From Pegea sp. RAD2-039 (lineage: Eukaryota; Chordata; Thaliacea; Salpida; Salpidae), in the NCBI GenBank assembly GCA_034620365.1, contig JAQGEQ010000048.1, positions 2,108,001-2,172,000 on the forward strand: a stretch of DNA of 64,000 bases, written 5' to 3'. Under the pieces are notes generated by a model that saw only the letters and a program-made list of their open reading frames with translations, did no database searches and was not told the origin of the DNA. Below are positions 40,424 to 51,474 of the stretch, piece by piece; the stretch's first letter is position 1, and every line of letters starts with the position of its first letter. A program made the translations under genes and the position numbers.

Positions 40424-42952
40424 ACTCAAATATTTTTTTAAGTTTTTTGAAACTTAAATTTTTTGTGAATGCTTTTTAACTGACAAAATAACCAAAGATA
40501 ACTGACCGGACACTGTTGACAAAAGTTTGTTAACTAATAAATAGTAAAGTGTGTTAATGTTTCATTTTAAAAATATTTTTTTATTCAATTACAACTACTT
40601 TGAATGATTTATTATTTAATACAAATAATTTTGAACAACGTTCTGGAATGGCTTAAGAAATATTACAGCTTGTTCATAAGTTGTAAGAGTTTTCTCAAAA
40701 ACTCAGATAGAATCTCTTCAAGTATTTGTTTTCTTGCAAATAATCTCAAAGCTGCAAATAATAAAAATATTTATTTTCTTTTTCAGTAGTTAGATAAAAT
40801 ACTGCTTATATGATTACACTAATTTCATTAATAATTGCTATCGAGTCTCACACAATTTGTAATGAAGTATTTCAGCAAAACCTTTAAAAATGCTACAACT
40901 CTAAGAAGTCCTTCATTTGAACCAGAATACTAAGATAAGTACTTCATTAGAATATTTAGAAGACCCATTTAGGTGTTTGTGAGTAATTTTATTTTAATAT
41001 TAATCTCTTTTTTTTTATAAAAACATTAAGGAACTGTAGAATAATGTTTAATATAGAAATCAAAATTTAAGTTTTAATCGCTTGTTTCGGTAATAAGGGC
41101 CAACTTCGGCCGAGAACGGACATGCAAGATGTGCTCTGATGGATAAAACAACAAATCAAAGAAGAGGGAAATGCAGAGAAAATATGGACAAAATAAAATT
41201 GGAATGGACAAATTGAAATGGGATAGAAAACGAATTTAGGTCTTTTTTTTAAACTGGTTTTTATTCTCTCTTCTTCAGTTGTTTGCCAAGTATATCCTCC
41301 CAGTTGCTGGTATCAAGCAATTTCGTATCACGCTTGCAGGTATTTTCAAAACAAAGACTGGGACGGTCGATGCTGAGTGCGTTTAGATAGCTACCCGTGC
41401 AACATATCCTTTGGGATCCGTCCCTCATCTACTCGACGGACGTGCCTGTGCCAGCAAAGCCTTTGCTTGTTTAGCATGCTTTTAATTGTTATCAGATCAG
41501 CTCTCTTTAAGACTTTCTCGTTTGATATTTTTCTGCCAACTAAAACGTGTGCAATGGAAATGAAAAGTGTTGAGTTTACTTTTGTTTGCCTTCGACAAAG
41601 TCTAGGCTCCAATGACGTACAAAATCGTACTGCAGACAAAAGCTGCGTCGGCTTGTTTCAGTAGAAGCCTTTTTAACTGAGATATTTAGTTTTATGTAAA
41701 TTAGTTTTTTTTTTAACTTTAAGAAAGTTATCTGTTTTTGAAATGATTGATTTTTGAAAAATTGAGGTTTACATAAATCAAAAAAAAATACAAAAAAAGT
41801 GTTTATAACTTAAGAATTCTAAAATTAAAGTTTTCTGATATACTCTTCATCATTAACTTTGAGTTTATGGAAATAGTGTTATGATTTGTTTATAAACATT
41901 ACGACTAATAGAGTTATGAAAGGCAATATTATCTTGATGTAACTGTCCCTGATCCAAACTACACTTTTGATAAAATTAAATCTCTGACTTTATTAAATTC
42001 AAAATCCTAAAATGTTAGTTGGAATTATTTTAATCAACTTTTTTCTACGTATTTTGGTTTTGAGAGTTCTTATAAATAATTGATGTTTTACATTAGATTT
42101 TGGTTTAGATTAGAATTCCTGCAAGCTAAGTAGCTAGAAACTTCTACTCCGAATAAACTTTCACTCAAAAATGATTTATTTTAATTCAAATAATCTGGTT
42201 ATTCACATGAAACTTTGAAGAGCTTTCTACTCAGGTGAAAACGCCAATATTCTGTTTCTTTCATCCAATTAAAGTATTGAAATTAAATCAGATAAAAATT
42301 TTAATTCAAAAATTGCCTAAAACGTGGTTAGCTCAATTTTCAAAAGATCTAATATTAATAATTAATAAAGATATGCTTTTTTGCTATTAACATTATCATT
42401 ATTTTCACGACCTTTTTAATGGGTATAAATTAATTTTTGATGTATAAATCTAAATCTCTAACTGTAGAAAGATTTGTAAACAGATGAGTAAACAGTCTTC
42501 ACTAAAAATCGAAATGTTTAACGAGTCAATTTAAAGCATCTATTTATTAGAACAGAGCATTTAGTACAGAGCATCTTATGTGCTGACACCTTCTGTTAGT
42601 TACAACTTCAAACAAATATTTAAAAAATCAAATAATAAAAGACTAAAATTGAAGAATGAAATTTGTTTTAAAAGCTAGACTATTTAGTTCAAATAAATGA
42701 CAAAATTCTTCTGTTAAAAATTCCAAATTTTACCAAAAAATGAAAAAAAAAAACTGTTTTGGTTAAACTTCAAAAATAACAAACTTTTTAATGAGCCTTT
42801 TACTTAAGTTTAGTCATAAAATCATTCAGAACTACAGAAACTAGTAAAAACAAGAGAGTGGTTAATTGTTGGTAGCTAGAACTGGACACTAAAGTGTAAA
42901 ACGCTATCAACATCCAAGATCTTAACTGAAACAACTCCCCATCAAGTTGGAT
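40424..42952. other. Spacer between connexin and NAP1L (convergent 3' ends)
   Basis: Two genes converge here. The spacer holds a degraded LINE fragment at 41095-41639 (-). A reverse-strand AATAAA at 42543-42548 may end the NAP1L transcript. No other gene is seen. Confidence 0.5.
41095..41639 (-). mobile_element. Degraded non-LTR retrotransposon (LINE) 3' end
   Basis: On the minus strand, 41639-41391 reads ...VLKRADLITIKSML, then NKQRLCWHRHVRRVDEGRIP and KDML. This is the segment after the reverse-transcriptase palm in many LINEs (general pattern RWxGHVxRMxDxRIPK). A stop interrupts it. Downstream, another segment reads LNALSIDRPSLCFENTCKRD, then TSNWEDILGKQ, the usual continuation (CKRD...W). 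The element is therefore a pseudogene. Its 3' end carries TTGCATGTCCGTTCTCGGCC and GAAGTTGGC, similar to the SINE tail at 20935-20980. The G+C content is higher than in flanking DNA. Confidence 0.8.
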
Positions 42953-45900
42953 TTACTGTTGGTTGCACTCTTGAGGAGTTGCTGTTGTTGGGCTTCCTTC
43001 TACTTTCTAGGAACAAAAAGTTAGTTGGAAAAGTTGGATGAAAAAAGATTAAAACTTACAGATGGATCGTAATCTTCATCATCTTCTGAGTCTCCCTCAT
43101 CAAATGAATACTGAAATAAAAATATTTAAAATCAAGAAAATATAAATCCGAGAAGATGTCTTACCTCATCACGTGAGTCGTAGTCCCCATCTTCACTTGC
43201 TTCACCGGTAAAAAAGAGGACTGCTCTAGGAACAACTTTTTGACGAATAAGATTTCCGATCTCAATATCACTGGTTAAAAGAGCCTCAGTCTCTTCATCT
43301 AACTCTTCTTCCTCATCTTCTGGAACTACAACAAATTTCAAAATAGAATTGAAGAATAACATTACATAGAAGCAGCACCTCAGGAAATACTTTGTATAAA
43401 AAAGTGAAAAAATGATGTGACGTTTTAACTGAGTAATCAGCAGATATTTTTAGGTAAGAAAAGTTTTAAAAACTATTCTTGAAATCACGTTATAATGGAT
43501 AAAACAATGATGAAAGGATTGTAGTAGCTTTAACTGTCGTGATTACTTTCAATTTACTATTTTAGTAAATTATGTCACTTCGCTCAACAACTTGCTACAC
43601 AGATGTAAATTGCTATTCTCTAATTTAGGTAAAAATCCAAAAAAAAAGTTGAGATAAATTGATCTTTAACGAATATTTGAAAATAATTGAATCTAAATAG
43701 ATTTAGACTGAATAGAAAAACTCTCTAAGGAATTAGAAGTATTCAAATTCTTGTTTCAATCTAATAAAAGCATTTCTCAATTTTCAAATTACCTTGAGGA
43801 GGATCGAAGAAGTTGAAAAAAGAATCCTGATGAGTTTCCTTCAAAACAGTTCGAACAGTTCCCTTGTTCTTGTGAATCTGCTTCTTCTTCACGACTTTTA
43901 CGGTGACATTTTTCCCTTCTTTCCAGTTAATCGCACATCTAAAGATTTATATCTCATTTCAAAAATCATTTTAGATGATTCAATAGAGAATTTTTATCAT
44001 TTTAAATATTAAATCCAGAAAAATCATTAAAAAGATACCCAGTGCTGGACTCTATTTCGGGTCCGTCGTAATGTAAAGGAGTTTCATCATCTGGGTCAGA
44101 GAGTTTGTAGTTTTTAGTGAGAATTGAATCACTAAAAAATTCATTTTCCTTAAAATGAAACTCCAATGTAAATGACTGAAAAATCAAATATCAGTAAAAA
44201 AGTAGCCAGGAAAATTTAATTGTGATTTCAGATGAATCATATTACCATTTCTTCGCCTGGTTTTGAAATGTTGCATTTGATATCTATTAAATGTTGCAAA
44301 ATAGGCTCATCATGATCCTGAAGCATATCTTGCACAACCGGACAACTTTTCAGAACAGTCAACCAAAAAGATGGGACCCCTGTAACAGGTTCTGTGGGAT
44401 GCAAGTTAGTGAAAAGCCAGGAAACTTTTTACAATTATTCAATTAGACTATTTAATAGCTGAGTCAATAAAAATTGCAGACAATTTGTAATCTTACAAGT
44501 TTTAGAATTAGAATCAAATATAATGATACTTTTATAATTATCAATAATCTAAAAATTGTTTTATTTAAATGTTAAAAAAACAGATATCAGATGAAATGAA
44601 GAGATGTAACCTACCATCCAAACTTGCCGCCTCTGCAAGTTTCTGTTAAAAACAAATTTATATAAATTTCAATAAGAGAAAGATAAGAAAATAAAGCTAA
44701 AAATCAAACAACAAAATAAGATTGCATTAAAAAACATAAAAGAAAAATAAAGACAAACTTTGAAAGTAATTTGAATATTTGATCTTCTCTTATTTAAGAT
44801 TCAAATTCAGAATAAAAAATTCACGTACAGTGATTGCATTAACCTCTGATTTATTTTCTGCAGAATCAGCCTTAGAATCAGCTTTAGAATCTTTACTACT
44901 AGTCTTTTCTTCATCATCTTCATCATTTTCTTCTGCATATTCCCAAACACACTCTTTTTCAGTGGGTTCATATTGAGCAGAAATGATTTTCTTTCTCTGA
45001 ATAAAATCACATCAATAATTTATTAAATAAATAAAGTCCTCAGTTAAATAAACTATTGATTAATCTTCAATAAACTTAACTAACCATTTCATTTAAAGGT
45101 TCATACTGTAAGGCATATTTATACTCTAATTCATGAACTTCTTTAAAAAATTGACTTTCCAACTTAATCTGTTTCAATTGGAGATTCCTTAAAGCATTAA
45201 CTCGAGCTTTTACAGCTGCTGGCAACCTAAGAAAACAATTGCAATAATAAGTTATCAGGTTTAAGAATACATGAAAACATACGCCTCAAAGTATCCTGAA
45301 CTACCACCAACAATATCATCTAGCTTATGCTGTAAGGCAGCTAACACTGAAGGGTTCTTCATCATTTCATTTCGCAAGTTACCTACTAAAAAGTCTTAAT
45401 TAAAAAAAAGTCAAACTCTTGGTTTGATTAAATTAAATATATTGTGATTAAAGATTTTGATATATACCTCAAAGTAGAAATACTACACTTAACAAGACAA
45501 ATTAACTAAATAATAATAAAGATAATTCATTAAGAAAAACATTTATTTAAATAAAATATTTATAACACATTAGATCTTGCTAAACATGAAACAGACTAAT
45601 TTATAAAAAGTTTAAAGTAAAAATTTAAAAAATAAGATAATAAATATTGAAATAATATTCTTATTAAACAAAAATATAATAATTTGATATCACTAATAAT
45701 AAACTTAATTTCAATGATATTTGATAGATTAATAACAAAAGATTAATAACTTTTGATTAAATGTGATATTTTTATCAAATAATAGAATATTTAAAACAAA
45801 TATTTTTCAGTTTATTATATAAATTGAATGTTTAAAAGAAAATTCTAAATAGTTTTCAAAGTAAATTAAACAAATAAAGTGATACATAAAAGTAGAATTT

Positions 45901-46316
45901 ACACAAAAAATTATTTATAGGCTACACAATTTATACATTCAATAAAAATAGAAATGATTAAAATAATTCTAACAATTATGAAATAATTGTCATTTTATTA
46001 CCTTTAAATAACAAATTATTGTATATATAATAATATATATACCTAAGACAAAAAGTTTTAGTTTGAATGATTAATAGAAGTATTAATATGATAATATAGT
46101 ACTCAATATATAATTTCTAAAATTCAACATTAAAAACATTTTGAATCAAAAAAAGCTTTTTAATTTTAAGAATAACTTTATTTTCATCATATTTCTTGAA
46201 AAAATATTTAATTATAAATTTAGCTTACCCGCAGAAGCAGCTGTTTCAGCTGCAGCTTCTTTATCTGTTCCTTCTTCTTTAGGAGTTTGTTTCATTTCTG
46301 TATCACCGGCCGACAT
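42953..46316 (-). CDS. NAP1L: Nucleosome assembly protein 1-like histone chaperone (11 exons, about 402 aa)
   Basis: Exons from the 5' end: 46316-46229, 45382-45283, 45226-45085, 44996-44829, 44642-44615, 44379-44246, 44175-44039, 43938-43793, 43325-43165, 43110-43060, 43006-42953 (TAA). All phases fit. Exon 3 (ALPAAVKARVNALRNLQLKQ then ESQFFKEVHELEYKYA) is the long dimerisation helix of NAP1. Exon 6 has GVPSFWLTVLK and HDEPILQHL. Exon 7 has SFTLEFHFKENEFF. Exon 8 has INWKEGKNVTVKVVKKKQ and DSFFNFFDPP. Exons 9-10 are acidic (PEDEEEELDEETEALL; EGDSEDDEDYDP), the histone-binding C-terminal tract. Exon 4 is an acidic, serine-rich linker with a DSKADSKADS repeat. The protein ends CNQQ, resembling the CaaX-like end of vertebrate NAP1L1. 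In the family the protein escorts H2A-H2B dimers between cytoplasm and nucleus. Exon 5 is only 28 nt. It is divergent from the SGPP gene. Confidence 0.95.
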
Positions 46317-48563
46317 TTTTCAATATTAAATAATCAAATTGATGGACAAAACGTAAAGAAAGAGAATAGAATAGCGGTTCGGCGAAGACAACCTAAGCAA
46401 AGCCAAGTGACAGAAATGGTCATATTATTAAATACTTCGGCGGGAGCGAAGCGCACATTTCGTCTAATTAACCGAGAGAATGTAAAAGTATTAAAAAGTT
46501 TATTTATCCATAATCAACACAAAAAGACATGTTTATATAAAGTTATAAGGCACAGCTATTCACTCTTAAAAATAATTTTTTTTTTAATTGTTTGGTATTT
46601 TCGTGAATAAAAGGTTTATAAGTAAATATACATAAATAATTATTCTATTAGTTGTTATACTTAAAGAAGATTCATAAAAATATATTCGAAACTGTGCGTA
46701 AATATCATAGGATGAATTAAAATACAGACATTTAAGCAAATGCCTCTAAACAGGAAAATTAAAAAAGAATTAATATTCAAAAATTTTGCAAAGTAAAAAT
46801 TTACTTTCTTTAAATTACTGGATAACACATTTTCATAATATCTATCATTACCTAACTTATATTCTAATTATCATAAGCTTTGGCAACTAGCTTTTAGAGA
46901 TTTGCGGTAAAAAGTATCACAGTTTATGAAATTAAATTTTGATCGCAGTTATTTATGACTGCCATTTGATGATTTTTAAAGTAGTAGTATGTTTAATCAA
47001 TTTGATCAATAACGGTACACAATCAAATTACAAATAAAGCAATTGAGTGAGCAGTAAAGTAACTTAACTTAAATCACAACGAAAATTAGTTCGGTAGATT
47101 AACAACAGATTTATCAGATGCGTAAACATATTATTTAAACCCGATCATTTATAACTTACTTATAACTTAATTATGCATTATTAGTAAAAATTTCAGCTAG
47201 TATCTGAGATTTTTTTAATTCACTCTCAGTTTTAAGAAGATTTTTTAATATTCACATTTTTTAATTTATTTTTTCGTCTTTTATGTTAAAATTTTAGGTT
47301 TGATACTTTTTAAGGAAAATACATTCAATAGATTGCACTTTAGTTTTATTCTTGCTTACGTTACTTGAAGTATAAAAAAGTTTTAAAGTCGAACATAACA
47401 TCTAAAAAATTGAAGTATTTTGAGCATCTAAACCTACAAAAATTTTGTAAATAGCTGAAATACTGATCATTCAGTATATAAATAATAAAAAAAGTTTTTA
47501 CATAAGTATAATTTATTTTATTCTAGATATGTATTAAATACTACGTGTCTGTAATGCTAGGTTATACAAAGGCTTATTTATTTTTTAATCTAGTCATATT
47601 TTATAAAAATGTTCTTAAAATTTGTTTTTAGTTTAAGTCTCAATAAGAAATGGAATTTTTTCACTTTTTATTTTTTAAATGTTGTCTATTAAATGTTAGG
47701 TGTTTTTAACAAGTGTTGAAATGATAAATTTAAAATCTAAACTCTTTAATTGGTAAACTCAATATGATTACAGCAATAATATTTAAACAAGCAACGTATA
47801 ATATCTAGCAAATGTTATCACTATTTTAAAGCTGCTTTAATATACAAATTCCCAATACATGCTATTTATTGCTTTTTCTTCAAACATATTTTTATGAATT
47901 TAGTTTGCACTTGTGGTAATGAAAAACATTACTTTATAGTATGTTAGATTGAATGTTTACATCAACTTACCAGTGAGTGTCGTAGAGCAGTCTGTCAGTG
48001 ATTATAACTTATACATGCTGCTTGTACAACTTATTTCTTGGATTCATTTCATAGTAAACTGAGGTGATTGTCTCTGTAAAAATTAATACCAGGTATTGTT
48101 AAAAACTAATAATTAAAACTGTAGTCTGTTGTTTCTTACTTTATATACAATAAGTTTTTTTTACTTCTTGCTTGATGTTTAAAAAGCCGAAAGCCATTTT
48201 GACCACTTTTTTCTTACTCAAGCATGACATCGTTATGAATGTTTATTTATAACAAAGGTTTTGTTGTATTGGTAGTAGGTAGATAGTCATGCTTTCAGAA
48301 AGCGTGCTTCAAGTAAATAAGTAGAAATAAGATACTTTCAATTTATGATCAAAATTGATTTTTATTTTATTCATTGTGTATAATTGATCTAATGAATTTT
48401 TGCAAAGATTTTCTTGATCAATAGTAAAAATTTTTCTAATAATTGTAAAATTTTATGAATAAAAAATTTAAAAAATTTTATTGGTTGACTAATTTTTTTA
48501 AAACAAAATTACTAGTGGTGTATAGCACTATCAGTTATCATCATACTTCCATATATTTGCTTC
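46317..48563. promoter_or_regulatory. Shared upstream region of the divergent NAP1L and SGPP genes
   Basis: The two start codons lie about 2.2 kb apart, head to head. The 46350-46480 part is unusually CpG-containing for this window (GCGGTTCGGCGAAGAC; CTTCGGCGGGAGCGAAGCGC) and is probably the NAP1L promoter/5' UTR. The rest is AT-rich, with nothing recognised. The plus-strand frame at 46287-46610 overlaps the NAP1L first exon and is not credible. Confidence 0.5.
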
Positions 48564-51474
48564 ATGGAGCTTAACTATTTTTCTAAAGGCTTTTTTAGGA
48601 TGGATCAATTTATTAAAGGCTGCAATTATTTATTTGATTTTCATAAAGTTCGTGCTTTTCAAGAATTTTGTGGATTAAAACCTAATTATGATAAGCAAGA
48701 ACTACAAGCAAAATTATCAAACAACTATAATAAACTTGATCAAAACTACAAAGAAAAGAATATGGTGGAAAATAATGTAAAATATCATGAATCATTTTCT
48801 CAAACAGAAGATCTCAGTTGTGATTATTCTGTTCATAATTGGCCATTATATTACATCTTTCGTTTTGGGTCTTTTTTGGGCCAAGAAACTTTTTATATCA
48901 CTTTTTTACCTTTTGTTTTTTGGAACTTTGATGCTGGTGTGGCTCGCAAAATGGTTTTAGTTTGGGTTATTACCATGTAAATAGTTTTATTAATTTATTT
49001 AAAAATATAAAATTGCCAAGACAAAGTATCATCAACTAATTAGTCATTCTGTACTTATTGTAAAATTATTTTTATGTTAAGATTTTGATCATTAGATATT
49101 AAAAAAATAAGAATTTCATGATAAGATTTCATGACATATCTGTTTAATATAAATTATACTTGAAGGTATATTGGACAGGCATTGAAGGACTTGTTGAAAT
49201 TACCACGTCCAACATCTCCCCCTACATTCAAGTTAGAAAAAAGGGTTCAGGCTGAATATGGATTACCATCAACCCATGCAATCGCTGGAACAACTCTTCC
49301 ATTTTCTATGATTTTATCTTCATATCAACAGTTTAATGTAAAGATTTTTTAGAAAATTTTATAGATTAGTTGTTTTCTTTCAATTGTTGATTAGTAAAAC
49401 AATAAAAAACTAATGTTGCCAAAATTATCTCTGTATTAAAATCAATTTAATTAAAAGTGAAAATGTATTTCCAAATAATGAACCTGTTTTAGATATCTCT
49501 AACTTATGGAATATTGTTTTCTATATGTTGGTGTTTGCTAGTATCATCAAGTCGAATTTATGTTGGTATGCATTCAATCTTAGTAAGTTGAATTTTTAAA
49601 GTTAATTTCTATTCTGTTAATATGTTTTTTATAATTTGAGCTTTTGATTTTTTTAAACTCATTAAACTTTATGTTTATAAAGTCTTTTGTTTTTAGTTGA
49701 TAAATGTTTTTCATGTAACTAAATGACTTTGACATGTTTATAAGTTATTTCTTAATACTAAGAAAGTTAATTAGTATTTTTTAAAACAGAAATATATAAA
49801 GATGTTTGTCAGACTTCATTTAGCTAACTTGTAGATGAGTCCTAACATTTTATTTGTTTATCATAAAATTTTATTGTAGTCTATAATATATCATGATAAA
49901 TAATATCACTGTAACATTTGATAGTTTTTTTTATAAATAATTTTTAAAGGATGTTCTTGCTGGTATCACTATTGCAGCTATTTATCTTGTATTTGGATGG
50001 CCTTTTGTAAACATGGTTGAAGATTACACACTTTCTATCAAATACTCACCATGGTTGATAGTTACTTCTCATTTTCTCCTAGGTAAAAATTTCAACTTTT
50101 AAAAACTGGTGTTAATGATTTAGTAAAACGTTTTGACAACTACTTCTCTTTAATTAAAATCATTTTCACTTTTTTCAGGGTATTTTTATCCTGCTCCTAA
50201 AAGATATAGCACAACCAGAGGGGATACAGTGATCATACTTGGAGCAGGAGCAGGGATACAAGTTGCTTCCTGGATACTTTTTCAATACAGCATAGATTTG
50301 TTAGTTTGATTTCAATTTTTATAAATTCTTTTTTTAATATGTGCGTAATTATAAGAGATTTTGCTTTATTTATTTTATGTAAAGACACTGCTGTAGCTGC
50401 TAATTTTAGCAAAATTCTAAAATATCTTATAGGAAATGCGTAACAGCACTAGTGACTGCTGGGTTGTTGTTTCTACAAATATATCAGCTACAAATTTAAT
50501 TTAATTTCAATAATTGTAAAAAGATGTTAAAGTTAATTCCTTCGTTTTCTTTTCATATACACTAGTGATTAAGTAACGTTTCAACTTATTTACTTTTGGC
50601 TCAGTTAAAACAACCATTTCCTCATCTGTTAATAATTAACTTTTTTTAACTTCAAAATTTTAGCAAATAGTTTTAACATTAACAGTTTTCCACTAAAAAC
50701 CGGTGTTTTCAAATTATTTGAAGAATTTGAAATAAGTCAAATACTTTAGGTTTATAACTTTAAACTAATTTGATTAAACTCAAAGTTGTCTGACACTAAA
50801 CATGACTCTTACATCATAATATTATAAAAATGTAAAATTTGCTTTGAAAAACACAATTATTCACTTCTTATCACATCTACTACTCATTTTTATTTCATTA
50901 CTTTTTTGATTTGTCATCTTGATATAATTGTTTATCAATTACGTTTTTCAACAATTAGTTTATAAATATGTTTTGATAATTTTTTCACCATTCAGTAGTT
51001 TTAGGTTTCCGTATATCAATTTGTGATAGAGCTATAAAACCTAAGAAATCAAAAACTTTATATAGATTGTGGTTTTCTCCTAATTGTCGAAAATAAACCA
51101 AAATTATTCGACATCATCTGAACTTTATAACATATTTTAATTTTTACAAAATATCAATTTAATCTTTTTTTACATCTTTATACAGATCTCCTCATCGCCA
51201 ATTCACTGATCTTAATATCTTCCTAAACATTCATTTTTGGTTGATCTCAATACTTCGGTTCACGCTGGGAATCATTTTAGTTTTTACTGTTCGTTTAACA
51301 ATTAAAAAACTTGTTCTGATTATTATTTGCCATGTGTTTGGGGTATCCCTTCATGACAAACACACTCATCGACGTAAAGAGATTGAAGTAACTTATAAGT
51401 TTGTCACTTATTTTTCTGTTGGGTTTGTTGTTGTTGTCATGCCTTTTTTCATCGACACTTTTATTACTTTTTAA
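48564..51474 (+). CDS. SGPP1: Sphingosine-1-phosphate phosphatase (6 exons, about 405 aa)
   Basis: Exons: 48564-48976, 49166-49337, 49493-49582, 49950-50082, 50179-50299, 51186-51474 (TAA). The three lipid phosphate phosphatase motifs are complete: K145-x6-R152-P153 (KDLLKLPRP), P172-S-T-H175 (PSTH), and S215-R-x3-G-x-H222-x3-D226 ([12 protein letters not shown]). Motif 3 is split by an intron before the aspartate. [19 protein letters not shown] and [14 protein letters not shown] are characteristic of the SGPP subfamily. Several hydrophobic membrane spans follow, up to the C-terminal [10 protein letters not shown]. The enzyme dephosphorylates sphingosine-1-phosphate at the ER, controlling the S1P/ceramide balance. 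The exon 5 donor at 50299 was preferred over read-through to a stop nine bases further on, because exon 6 continues in phase with further membrane segments. The length fits the family. SGPP1 versus SGPP2 cannot be decided. Confidence 0.93.

Noticed and set aside
41377..41664. 95-codon open frame on the plus strand
   Set aside because: The opposite strand encodes recognisable LINE reverse-transcriptase sequence; this is its shadow.
46287..46610. 107-codon open frame on the plus strand
   Set aside because: It overlaps the NAP1L start and promoter in antisense, is rich in chance residues and has no splice or domain support.
50300..50308. Stop codon directly after SGPP exon 5 as the gene end
   Set aside because: A good GTTAGT donor at 50300 joins in phase to a 289-nt exon with hydrophobic membrane segments, bringing the protein to the normal family length.
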